Shown one piece after another: positions 1 through 6,740 of a DNA stretch of 10,916 nt. Position 1 is the stretch's first letter, and the number at the start of each line of letters is the position of its first letter. This DNA is from Parcubacteria group bacterium (GTDB taxonomy: Bacteria; Patescibacteriota; Minisyncoccia; UBA6257; JACRHW01): contig JACRHX010000057.1 in the NCBI GenBank assembly GCA_016211955.1, forward strand, positions 1 to 10,916, written 5' to 3'. The notes beneath the pieces were generated by a model that was not told where the DNA came from, did no database searches, and was given only the letters and a program-made list of their open reading frames with translations. Both the position numbers and the translations under genes were made by a program.

Positions 1-1
1 G

Positions 2-220
2 CTCTCGTTTTTGCCACGCAGTAACCATGTATACCGTCTTGCCCCCTATGAGGAGATTACACCGGAGAGATATAACGAACTCATGGTAAGGTTTCCGGAG
101 ATTGATTTCTCGAAACTTGTTCTTTATGAAAACGAAGATATGACAGAGGTCAAGAAGGAACTTGCTTGTGTAAGCGGAGTGTGTGAGGTGGATTATCAGC
201 CAAGTCCTCTTCCCGCATAG
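2..220 (+). CDS. nrdJ: C-terminal end of adenosylcobalamin-dependent (class II) ribonucleoside-triphosphate reductase, partial
   Basis: The frame is open from the left edge and gives the last 72 residues. The tail holds a segment typical of monomeric class II reductases (NHVYRLAPYEEIT, then a PEIDFSKL stretch) and ends with LACVSGVCEV. The two cysteines have CxxxxC spacing, the same as the C-terminal thiol pair (C731/C736) that re-reduces the active-site disulfide in the Lactobacillus enzyme. The enzyme reduces ribonucleoside triphosphates to deoxyribonucleotides in the cytoplasm using adenosylcobalamin. The catalytic barrel and the start lie outside the window. The TTG at 11 is internal to the frame and should not be taken as the start. 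The family call rests on the tail only. A class I or III enzyme fits less well because of the cysteine spacing and the KLAPYEEIT-like sequence. Confidence 0.8.
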   Translation, partial: LSFLPRSNHVYRLAPYEEITPERYNELMVRFPEIDFSKLVLYENEDMTEVKKELACVSGVCEVDYQPSPLPA

Positions 221-245
221 GTGTAAAATACGTGTAGAGATTTTC

Positions 246-272
246 CAACACACACCCGAAGGGTGTGTGTTG
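246..272 (+). terminator. Perfect 12-bp hairpin after the reductase gene (possible terminator)
   Basis: Bases 246-257 (CAACACACACCC) pair perfectly with 261-272 around a GAA triloop, 26 bases after the reductase stop. The stem is strong, but no T-tract follows on the plus strand (TGACATTTGG) or on the minus strand. It is therefore not a textbook intrinsic terminator. It may act with Rho, protect the mRNA 3' end, or separate the two genes. Its last three bases overlap a TTGACA box. Confidence 0.45.
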
Positions 273-302
273 ACATTTGGAGAGCACTCACTAAGCTATA
301 GG
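270..302 (+). promoter_or_regulatory. Possible promoter of the S55 peptidase gene
   Basis: A perfect TTGACA lies at 270-275 and overlaps the end of the preceding hairpin. The best -10-like string, TATAGG at 297-302, is 21 bases away, which is too long. A 16-base spacing gives only the weak TAAGCT at 292-297. The promoter is plausible because the reductase gene ends upstream, but the -10 choice is uncertain. Confidence 0.3.
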
Positions 303-320
303 TAGTTCATTGATACTATA

Positions 321-329
321 AAAGGAGAG
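321..329 (+). promoter_or_regulatory. Ribosome binding site deciding the S55 peptidase start
   Basis: AAAGGAGAG is a strong Shine-Dalgarno match. GGAG at 324-327 ends 10 bases before ATG 338 but only one base before GTG 329. It therefore supports the ATG and a protein beginning MIRRSFF, which is also a good signal peptide start. Confidence 0.7.
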
Positions 330-337
330 TGGATGGT

Positions 338-2194
338 ATGATACGTCGCAGTTTCTTTATCTCTTTGCTGTTTCCCCTTTTTCTTCTGATGAATTTCTCA
401 TGTTTTGCGGCGACAGAACGAGAAGAGTTTGATGTATGGTTGAAAAAAACACATGGAAAGACATCTACGTTTGTTGAATGGAAACAACTCGTTCCTGGTG
501 TACATGGATATTGTATTACCGTACTCAAGGGTCTTACGTTGAGCGTTAATGAGTTAACTTATGTGGGAATTGCTCCACACCCTCTTACTAATACTGAAAA
601 AGTTTTGCTTTTTAAGATTGGGAAGCCCTTGGCTAGCGTAACCACTGTTGCTGGTATGAGTGGTTCGCCCGTATATGTTAAGCATGGTGGTCTGTGGAAG
701 CTCGTTGGTGCCTATGCGTATGGTTTTAACTCGTATGCTCCTACCGGTGAATATCTTGCGGGGGTTACCCCCATTAAGGCGATGCTAGATCAGGAGTCCT
801 CGTTGCGTGGCGGTACTTCTCCTATGCAACAAAATCATGGAAACGTGTTGTCTTCTGTGGGATATACACAGAGTATTTCTGGTTTGGGTGTTTTTTCTGT
901 TAAACCCCTTATTGCGTTTACACGAACCACCGTCGATCGATCAAGTAATGTAGCTGATTTTTCACTTGTGCGCGTTGAACGAGATCCTCAGCCGGGGGAT
1001 GCGGTTTCGGTGTTCCTTGTTAAGGGTGATGTGATGGATTATGCGACAGGAACCATCACTTACGTTGATCTTTCCAAGAAGATGTTTTACGCCTTTGGAC
1101 ACCCATTTTTAAGTGATCTTGGTATTGGTACGGTTGTACTTCCTGCGCACAGAACGGAGATTGTTCTCACTGTCATGAGTCAGGCAGGTGCATATAAATT
1201 TTCTGGAAAGATTCTCGAACACTTTGGTACGATTGATAAGGATTGTGTTTTTGGTATTCGGGGGAGGATTGGTCCTGAACAAGAGACGCTTTTGCCTATT
1301 TCTTTTCGAATTTCTGTTGATGGCAAAAATACGAACTATTCTTTTGGAGTTGTTCGACAAAAGGCATTGATGCCGGTCGTGTTGCTTAATTCAATGCGGA
1401 CACTTGCCGACAATTTATATTCGCTTGATACCGAAACCGTTGGTATCATGAAGACGACTCTTGTATTTGCAGACGGAACAACTTTTCCCTTTAATGATTC
1501 CAGGGTGTCAGAACCTTCAAAAACTGTTCCTAACAGGGAAAGCAGACCAGAGGATATCTTTACTGATTTTGTAAAAAAAGTTTCTCTAGTAATGAATAGC
1601 GTGTGGAATTTTAATGTACAGGGGGTTCAGACCTCGCTCACACTTACCTCACGTATCCAGCGCCTTTTTCTTGATTCTGGTGTCGTGATGGATTCCGCTG
1701 GTGTTCCTACGGATTCAGTGAAGGTGGGAGAAACGGTTTACGTATTGTTGGGAGTGCGTACTGCTAATAATTCTGCTCGGTATACGATTCGTATCCCATG
1801 TACCGTACCACACGATGTTAATCTTTCTGAGTCTCAACGGTTGGTTATGGTAATGAGGTCCGGTCTGCACTACAGAAATGAAGCACCCATAGCGCTTAAT
1901 CATGTTCCGGATAGCGCCAATGAATTTCTTCGCACACTGAAAACCCTTGTTCTGGGTGATAAAGATCCGCAACGACTTTATGTCCAGGTTCTTTTGCCTG
2001 CCGACGCCTTGCCAGAGAGAGATGAGCACATTGCAGATGGTGGTAGGGATGGTGTATGGGTTCCTGTACGTTCACTGGATAATCTGCGTGATGAATCTGT
2101 CGGTTTTAAGATGACAGAACAGGTGTTTGATGGACCCTCACCAGATTATATTCTCGATATCAACGTGGTAGTTAGGCTTAAAATTCAGAAATAG
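338..2194 (+). CDS. Secreted S55-family (SpoIVB-type) serine peptidase
   Basis: The 618-aa product is predicted to be exported. It has two arginines, a hydrophobic core (residues 5-22) and a likely cleavage after SCFA (residue 24). The S55 signature GMSGSPV lies at 106-112, followed by LVGAYAYGF and AGVTPI at 141-146. GMSGSP contains the presumed nucleophilic serine. A second block, YAFGHPF at 251-257 with FGTIDKD and GIRGRIG at 296-312, supplies the presumed histidine. In SpoIVB the GH block comes before GMSGSP; here the order is reversed, as I recall for many non-sporulating S55 proteins. The C-terminal third is beta-rich (VKVGETVYVLLGVR) and may be a binding domain. I chose ATG 338 because AAAGGAG at 321-327 is well spaced from it, whereas GTG 329 abuts that site. 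The substrate is unknown. The gene is monocistronic, with a terminator after it. Confidence 0.8.
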   Translation: MIRRSFFISLLFPLFLLMNFSCFAATEREEFDVWLKKTHGKTSTFVEWKQLVPGVHGYCITVLKGLTLSVNELTYVGIAPHPLTNTEKVLLFKIGKPLASVTTVAGMSGSPVYVKHGGLWKLVGAYAYGFNSYAPTGEYLAGVTPIKAMLDQESSLRGGTSPMQQNHGNVLSSVGYTQSISGLGVFSVKPLIAFTRTTVDRSSNVADFSLVRVERDPQPGDAVSVFLVKGDVMDYATGTITYVDLSKKMFYAFGHPFLSDLGIGTVVLPAHRTEIVLTVMSQAGAYKFSGKILEHFGTIDKDCVFGIRGRIGPEQETLLPISFRISVDGKNTNYSFGVVRQKALMPVVLLNSMRTLADNLYSLDTETVGIMKTTLVFADGTTFPFNDSRVSEPSKTVPNRESRPEDIFTDFVKKVSLVMNSVWNFNVQGVQTSLTLTSRIQRLFLDSGVVMDSAGVPTDSVKVGETVYVLLGVRTANNSARYTIRIPCTVPHDVNLSESQRLVMVMRSGLHYRNEAPIALNHVPDSANEFLRTLKTLVLGDKDPQRLYVQVLLPADALPERDEHIADGGRDGVWVPVRSLDNLRDESVGFKMTEQVFDGPSPDYILDINVVVRLKIQK

Positions 2195-2224
2195 ATAGCA
2201 GTATAGATTAAAGATATCTTTTTT

Positions 2225-2252
2225 AGACCTCTTCGTGGGGTCTTTTGTTTTT
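2225..2252 (+). terminator. Intrinsic terminator of the S55 peptidase gene
   Basis: AGACCTC (2225-2231) pairs with GGGGTCT (2237-2243), with one T-G wobble, around a TTCGT loop. It is followed directly by TTTGTTTTT. It lies 30 bases after the stop codon and just before the next promoter. Confidence 0.8.
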
Positions 2253-2253
2253 A

Positions 2254-2282
2254 TTGCAACAAAAAATATTGTACGCTACAAT
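2254..2282 (+). promoter_or_regulatory. Promoter of the hypothetical/FAD-like protein operon
   Basis: TTGCAA at 2254-2259 (4 of 6 to the -35 consensus) and TACAAT at 2277-2282 (5 of 6 to the -10 consensus) are separated by exactly 17 bases. A transcript would start near 2289, about 22 bases before ATG 2311. The site sits between a terminator and the first gene of a new operon. Confidence 0.6.
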
Positions 2283-2310
2283 AACTATATTAGGATTTTT
2301 ATTATCTGGT

Positions 2311-2634
2311 ATGAATTCACATTCGTTTTTTGAACAGGAAATTATTACGCGATTCATGTTATTTCAAGATCGTCGTTCTCGCGAAGAAGATGAAAAAATT
2401 CTTTCTTTGGTTTCTCGTGAGGTGTGGGAGGAGGCTCTTCGGTTCTTGGAGGAGCTTATTCCCGTTGAGGAGCAAGGGCTTGTTCAAGCTACACTTGAGG
2501 AGAACTCATCAGAAGAGACAATGCTGGCGATTTTTAAAAAATATGTTGACGGTGAAGTAACGGCGTGGAGATTACGCACTCGTTTGAATACTTTTTTGGA
2601 TAATCTTTTGATTCAGAGTTTTACAAAATTATGA
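2311..2634 (+). CDS. Hypothetical helical protein, 107 aa
   Basis: The family is not recognised. The product is predicted to be almost wholly helical and acidic. It has a charged stretch RRSREEDEKILSLV near residue 21 and a Glu-rich centre (EEALRFLEELIPVEEQ), with no signal peptide or membrane segment from this start. The frame is open upstream to 2245, but that TTG lies in the terminator T-tract, upstream of the promoter. ATG 2311 is the first good start, although only a distant AGGA (2292-2295) precedes it. The TGA stop overlaps the next ATG (ATGA at 2631-2634), so translation of the two is probably coupled and the proteins may work together. The segment EEQGLVQATLEENSSEETMLAIFKK faintly recalls the helical end of the next gene's repeat; this is only a weak impression. 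Confidence 0.6.
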   Translation: MNSHSFFEQEIITRFMLFQDRRSREEDEKILSLVSREVWEEALRFLEELIPVEEQGLVQATLEENSSEETMLAIFKKYVDGEVTAWRLRTRLNTFLDNLLIQSFTKL

Positions 2635-3029
2635 AGAGAGAAGGAATAAAAAATAAGGAGAGCATTTTTTCTTTCGAAGACCCTGCTTTTTACGAGAAGA
2701 GGGATTTGGGAGGGGTTGAGGTTTCTTTTCCAAAAGGGGAGGCACTTGGTCGTCTATTTGTGGGCAGGGGATTTTCACCGGAAGGGAGGGCTTTTGCTGA
2801 TAAGTTTTTTAAGGAAGTAACACATGAAGCGCCAAAAGAGGATCAAGCTTCGCTTTTTGAAGTGGTACATAGTTTGCTTTCTGATGAGGGCGAAGAGGGG
2901 GTATTAAAAAGGCTTTTACATCGATCAGCACAACTTCGTTTTAAGCCACTAGAGTCTCATCGGGTGCCATTGGAAGAAAAAAAGAGATCTCTTTTGATGA
3001 TCCCGCTTCTTATGAAAAGAAAAATCTAG
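2631..3029 (+). CDS. First repeat unit of the large anchored protein, ending in an alternative frame (132 aa)
   Basis: The start ATG overlaps the previous stop (ATGA), and there is no good ribosome binding site, so coupling is likely. Residues 14-107 form a repeat: SFEDPAFYEKRDLGGVEVSF, then a GFSPEGRAFADKFFKEV helix and a second helix ending in LKRLLHRSAQLRF. The same unit recurs immediately downstream in the -1 frame, with about 32 of 50 residues identical over the first half. The reading frame passes through GA_A_AAA_AAG at 2976-2984 and then ends 15 codons later in LLMIPLLMKRKI. That tail looks like out-of-frame filler, since the same DNA in the -1 frame reads as the second repeat. This is either the short product of a programmed -1 frameshift gene or the N-terminal piece of a gene broken by loss of one A. 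I do not recognise the domain. Confidence 0.6.
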   Translation: MKREGIKNKESIFSFEDPAFYEKRDLGGVEVSFPKGEALGRLFVGRGFSPEGRAFADKFFKEVTHEAPKEDQASLFEVVHSLLSDEGEEGVLKRLLHRSAQLRFKPLESHRVPLEEKKRSLLMIPLLMKRKI

Positions 3030-3286
3030 GTGGTGTCGAGGTAACTTTTCCCAAAGAAAGTGCACTCGAACAACTATTTTCTGGGAAAAAGTTTTCTGCA
3101 AAAGGGCGTCAGTTTGCGAAGCATTTTTTTGGTGAGGTGATGCGTGAGATCCCTGAAGGATTTGATATTCAGGATATTCAAGGTTTTTTTGAAACAGTCT
3201 GCGACCAACTCCCACAAGGAGGTAGGCGGGGTTTGTTGCGAAAATTTCTCTATCAATCTGCAAAGTTTCGTCTCGAACATGTTGAA
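2664..3286 (+). repeat. Two tandem copies of a ~100-residue coding repeat
   Basis: Copy A spans about 2664-2951 and copy B about 2987-3286, one frame apart. Both begin SF(E/D)DPA and share YEK, LGGVEV, FPK, a FS..GR.FA..FF.EV helix and a C-terminal helix ending (H/Y)QSA-like then (L/F)R(F/L). Copy A is about 64% identical to copy B in the first 50 residues, and the second half is more diverged. The similarity proves that both frames are coding and are part of one ancestral gene. Confidence 0.75.
2978..2984 (+). promoter_or_regulatory. A_AAA_AAG slippery heptamer (candidate -1 frameshift site)
   Basis: Read in the frame of the 2631 gene, the codons are GAA GAA AAA AAG, so the X_XXY_YYZ heptamer is exactly phased. 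The heptamer is the one used by E. coli dnaX. A -1 slip joins EEKK to EISFDDPASYEKK, the start of the second repeat. Stimulators are weak: only GGAAG just upstream and an A/T-rich imperfect stem (AGAT..CTTTT with AAAAG..ATCT, 2985-3027) downstream. One extra A in the run would have the same effect, so mutation or sequencing error remains possible. Confidence 0.4.
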
Positions 3287-6200
3287 AAAACGAAGTGCAT
3301 TGAGGAGCTTCAGGCTTCAAATTCCCCTCTCGCTGGTCTTCTCGGAACCCTGCAGACTCGTTACGAAAAAATTCCTGCACAGTTTTCTCATAATTTTATT
3401 GCCTCCTCAGTAGCGAATGCAAGGAAACTTCTTAATAAACTTAGTGCTGATATGGTCAGAGAAGACGGAACTGTCCTTTCCGAGAGAATAGGGAAGGGGG
3501 TGCTGTCTGCATTTCTTGAGGAGAAGTTTTCTCAAGCTCTAAAGAGGGAATTAGAGGCTTCACCTACCGCGACGCTTAAGGAGGTTATGTCGAAGGCGAT
3601 GGCATCTTTTGACGCATCTTCTCTTCGTGAAGAGTTTCGTGGACAGATGAGTAGTGTCACTAGCGTGAGGAGTATAGAAGATGCTATTGTTTCTTCTCGA
3701 TCTCTTCCACATGAACGTACCACTATTGTATTCGAGGAGCCTGTTGTGGTTGTTGAAAGCGAAGAAGTATTGGGAGAAGAAGAGGATACTGGGGTTGTTG
3801 CGAGAGATACCGAAGAAGTTGTCGATTTAGCACCCAATGCACCAGAGGAAGAGGTGGTGGGTGAAGGGGTTGAAGATGGTAGGGATGGGAATGGGGTATT
3901 TAATGAGGTAGTTCATAAAGAAGGAACTCCTTTATCTCAGATTATTTTAGATAGCAGAAGAATTCCCGGAGTTCAACAAGAAACGGTAGCCCCAACACCT
4001 CCTGTGTTTGAAGAGGATTTAGCAAAAATTCGTAATTTGCGTACGTTGGGTACAGAATACTATCGCAGTGCGCTTCACTCCCTTAGCCGATTGGTTTCTG
4101 GAAGTAACGACGAAAATGAACGTAAAAATTTAGATGAGAATGTAGATTGGGGGTCAAATGTTCTTAGATGGAAACAGGGGTATGTAGCGCAGTTGTTGAA
4201 AGAGACTCTTACCAATGATTTTAATGAAGATTTAGAACTTCTTCGAACTCTGCGGAATAAAAATAGAAAGGAGTATGACATTGCACTGGAGACATATCGT
4301 AAGGCATTGGAGGATGATGCATTGAGGAGTGTGGTGTGTCCCGAGTGGCAAACAGAAAACATACAGAGATTTCTACAAATCTTAAAATCTGAAGATAATG
4401 TAATTGGTCAGAAAGAGCTAGAAAATGGAAATATTCAGGAAGAAATAGTTCCTGAAGAAGTAGGCGTGTCTCCACCATCGGGAGAAGCTGCCCCCCAGAG
4501 ACGACCTGAGGTATTACCGCAAAAGGGCTGGCTTAGTAAATTTAAAACAAAAGCTGCTTTGGCAGGTCTTTCTGCACTATTGGTTGTGGGTTCGTATGTT
4601 CCTGGTCTCCAAAAATCTCAGGGAAATCCAATGCCTGTCGGTGATCGGACAGTAGCAACAGAGACACTTATCCCAAGAGTAGAAGCTGCTGCTGATCCAA
4701 GGCAAATATTGAAGGGCATTGAGGAGCCTATTGAAAATGAGGTGGTTATACCCAAAGATCAGCTTTTACGTTTAGAACGCGAGGGGCTACTTACCTTAAA
4801 AAGTGGAACTATTTTATATACTGAGGATATCGTGCGTTATCTCGATCAACTTACTCGGCAGCTTTCTTCAAAACAGTTGACCCCTGAAATAACACAGAAA
4901 TTTGTAGACACCCGCCGTCTATTAAAAAGTGGAAAGATTCTTAATCCTCAGGCTGTTAAATTTCAAATTATCGAAGAAAATAATCAGGTAAGTTTGAAGC
5001 CGGTAGATTTTGTCGGTCCTTTGGCGGTTAAAGAAAAGCTTAGTACTGATGTCTTGGTGGTAGGAGGTGAGCTAGAGTCTGTCGAAATAGCTATTGCTGC
5101 CGCAAAAAAGGGGAAAAACGTGACCATTCTTTATTCAGGGGCTTTGGGTGGGTTAAGTTCAGAGGAGGGTGGAAATATGCGCTATTTTGACCGCGTTGAT
5201 CAGGCTACTGTCAAACCTGCTATGCAAGAAATTTTTGATGTTCTTGGAATGAAGGGAGACGCTCGTTTTATGATTCCTGATAATGTGTCGGGTCGTCTCG
5301 TTGAGCTCATGCATCGTTATCCGAATATTCGCATTGTTTCTACTGAGACATTGGCGAGTATGTATGTCGTAAAAGAGGATGATCGTATTAAAACGGTAAC
5401 TACTGGGGAGGGCGTGGAGATAACTCCCGGAGCCGTCGTAGAATCATCCCCGGATGGAGTTTTTGCTGAGAAGGCGGGAGTTCCTCTCACCGTAGATACA
5501 CTAAATATTTCTTATGGTGCAATATTTGACGCAGATGGCATGCGCCAAGAGGATTTAAAGAAGTTGTCTCAAATGTCTCCATCGTCTGTTCTTGGATTAG
5601 CTGGTGTAACTGAACAAGAACTTGCCTCTCATCCAGAACTTTTGAAGGAGTATCAGGAGTTATTAAAGATACCTTCTGGAGCTAATACGGTTGGTACTCA
5701 TGCAAGTTGGGGATATCGTTCATTTGGAAATTGCTTCAATTTTTATCTTAAGGCACTTGCCTTAAAAAATCCTGGTGATACATTGCTTCAAGAAGGAAAT
5801 GCAAGGCGTATTGTCGATGGCTTTAATGTTGCCACTCGCGAAAGTAATAATGGATGGAAGGCGACCTTTAATAGTCTTCGTTACAATTCTGATAAGTCGT
5901 ATCATCAGGGTGATCATAATTTGAGGGAAGATAATGACCTTTTATCTCAGATTGCGCGATCTGATCTCGCTCGTATGCAAGAGTTTTTGAGAAATGTAAC
6001 AGGAAATTTTGAGATAAGGGTTATTGCTCCAAAAGAGTTTTATGTAAGACAGGCGGGAAAGAATTTTCAAACTCCCGAGATGCTTACGGTTGAAAAACGA
6101 ACAGTTTCTTCAGGTACTTCACAGTTCCGTTATCCGGATGATGCGCGTGGTATTGGGGAGAGATTTCCAAACGACGTGGTTTCGGGATCCCACTTTGGTG

Positions 6201-6565
6201 TCTTAGATGAATTGCATGGGGATAAGCCAATCAATTGGTATGTTTCTGCACAGCACACAAGAGCAGGAACGAATTTTTATATTGTAAGTAAGGGGGGTGG
6301 GGTAGAGCCAATTCTCACTCCAATGTATAGAATCGTACATAACTTAATGCTTGTAGGAGATGAAGTTGTCGCGCACATTGACGATGAAGGATATTGGAAG
6401 ACGTCAATAAAAGGAGGACAATTGCCCAGTGAACATAAGTCTATTGATACAGCAAGAAATGCCATTTCGTATGGTGATCTCCAACCTCACCTTCGCGTGT
6501 ATATATGTCTGTGGTTCCAAATAGAGACAATGTGGGGAATAAAGAGATGGGGGCTCGCATCGTAA
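2978..6565 (+). CDS. Large membrane-anchored protein with C-terminal FAD-dependent oxidoreductase-like domain
   Basis: The frame is open from 2945 but is joined to the 2631 gene at 2978-2984. The GTG at 3137 lies inside a conserved repeat and is an unlikely start. Numbering from 3137: the second repeat ends near residue 50; 60-170 is helical; 195-260 is very acidic (Glu/Val-rich linker); 290-420 is helical; 472-490 (AALAGLSALLVVGSYVPGL) is a membrane segment preceded by K/R residues, which suggests the N-terminus is cytoplasmic and the rest outside. From 637 (TDVLVVGGELESVEIAIAAAKKGKNV, then GALGGLSS) it resembles the FAD_oxidored family. The nucleotide-binding GxGxxG has become GGELES, so two of three glycines are lost and FAD binding is doubtful. 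The last residues (from about 6500, rich in W and C) look out of frame; frame 1 gives a natural tail ending at 6609. No reaction can be assigned. Confidence 0.65.
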   Translation, partial: KKEISFDDPASYEKKNLGGVEVTFPKESALEQLFSGKKFSAKGRQFAKHFFGEVMREIPEGFDIQDIQGFFETVCDQLPQGGRRGLLRKFLYQSAKFRLEHVEKTKCIEELQASNSPLAGLLGTLQTRYEKIPAQFSHNFIASSVANARKLLNKLSADMVREDGTVLSERIGKGVLSAFLEEKFSQALKRELEASPTATLKEVMSKAMASFDASSLREEFRGQMSSVTSVRSIEDAIVSSRSLPHERTTIVFEEPVVVVESEEVLGEEEDTGVVARDTEEVVDLAPNAPEEEVVGEGVEDGRDGNGVFNEVVHKEGTPLSQIILDSRRIPGVQQETVAPTPPVFEEDLAKIRNLRTLGTEYYRSALHSLSRLVSGSNDENERKNLDENVDWGSNVLRWKQGYVAQLLKETLTNDFNEDLELLRTLRNKNRKEYDIALETYRKALEDDALRSVVCPEWQTENIQRFLQILKSEDNVIGQKELENGNIQEEIVPEEVGVSPPSGEAAPQRRPEVLPQKGWLSKFKTKAALAGLSALLVVGSYVPGLQKSQGNPMPVGDRTVATETLIPRVEAAADPRQILKGIEEPIENEVVIPKDQLLRLEREGLLTLKSGTILYTEDIVRYLDQLTRQLSSKQLTPEITQKFVDTRRLLKSGKILNPQAVKFQIIEENNQVSLKPVDFVGPLAVKEKLSTDVLVVGGELESVEIAIAAAKKGKNVTILYSGALGGLSSEEGGNMRYFDRVDQATVKPAMQEIFDVLGMKGDARFMIPDNVSGRLVELMHRYPNIRIVSTETLASMYVVKEDDRIKTVTTGEGVEITPGAVVESSPDGVFAEKAGVPLTVDTLNISYGAIFDADGMRQEDLKKLSQMSPSSVLGLAGVTEQELASHPELLKEYQELLKIPSGANTVGTHASWGYRSFGNCFNFYLKALALKNPGDTLLQEGNARRIVDGFNVATRESNNGWKATFNSLRYNSDKSYHQGDHNLREDNDLLSQIARSDLARMQEFLRNVTGNFEIRVIAPKEFYVRQAGKNFQTPEMLTVEKRTVSSGTSQFRYPDDARGIGERFPNDVVSGSHFGVLDELHGDKPINWYVSAQHTRAGTNFYIVSKGGGVEPILTPMYRIVHNLMLVGDEVVAHIDDEGYWKTSIKGGQLPSEHKSIDTARNAISYGDLQPHLRVYICLWFQIETMWGIKRWGLAS

Positions 6566-6609
6566 TTGTGGATACAAATAATTTTGATGCTGTAGTCTAT
6601 CAGGCCTAA
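6496..6609 (+). pseudogene. Displaced C-terminus of the FAD-like protein in a shifted frame
   Basis: Frame 1 from 6496 reads RVYMSVVPNRDNVGNKEMG and then ARIVIVDTNNFDAVVYQA, ending in TAA at 6607-6609. It has ordinary codons and composition. The nominal frame of the upstream gene instead yields three tryptophans and ends at 6565. Removing one TA from the TATATA run at 6500-6505 joins HLRVY to MSVVPNRD. This is probably the genuine end of the upstream protein, lost through a 2-base expansion, a 1-base deletion or a sequencing error. Confidence 0.5.
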
Positions 6610-6618
6610 TTTTTTCAG

Positions 6619-6648
6619 TTGAATTTTTGAGATGAGATGTGATACAGT
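6619..6648 (+). promoter_or_regulatory. Promoter of tRNA-Asn
   Basis: TTGAAT at 6619-6624 and TACAGT at 6643-6648 are separated by 18 bases. A TGA immediately precedes the -10 (TGATACAGT), as in extended -10 promoters. The start would be near 6655, about 11 bases before the mature tRNA 5' end. Confidence 0.55.
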
Positions 6649-6665
6649 GGGTGTAGTCTAACCAT

Positions 6666-6740
6666 TCCGGCGTAGCTCAGCGGTAGAGCCGCTCGCTGTT
6701 AACGAGAGGGTCGCAGGTTCGAATCCTGCCGCCGGAGCCA
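6666..6740 (+). tRNA. tRNA-Asn (anticodon GTT), CCA encoded
   Basis: A complete cloverleaf can be read. The acceptor stem TCCGGCG (6666-6672) pairs perfectly with CGCCGGA (6730-6736). The D stem is GCTC/GAGC. The anticodon stem GCTCG/CGAGA holds the loop CTGTTAA, with GTT at 6698-6700. The T stem is GCAGG/CCTGC with loop TTCGAAT. The discriminator G is followed by an encoded CCA (6738-6740). The top anticodon-stem pair is a G-A mismatch (6691/6707), slightly unusual. It decodes AAC/AAU and is the integration target of the element to the right. Confidence 0.95.

Noticed and set aside
329..337. GTG 329 as start of the S55 peptidase
   Set aside because: It abuts the Shine-Dalgarno sequence with almost no spacing; ATG 338 has proper spacing and a better signal peptide.
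2245..2310. TTG 2245 start giving an N-terminal hydrophobic segment on the 107-aa protein
   Set aside because: It lies in the terminator T-tract and upstream of the 2254-2282 promoter, so it would not be on the mRNA.
2041..3887. Repeated GGTAGGGATGG at 2044 and 3877 regions
   Set aside because: Eleven bases coding Gly-Arg-Asp-Gly in unrelated proteins; likely chance.
6666..6740. GGRIRTCDPLVNSERLYR as a protein motif
   Set aside because: It is the antisense translation of the tRNA, an often-seen artefact, not a domain.
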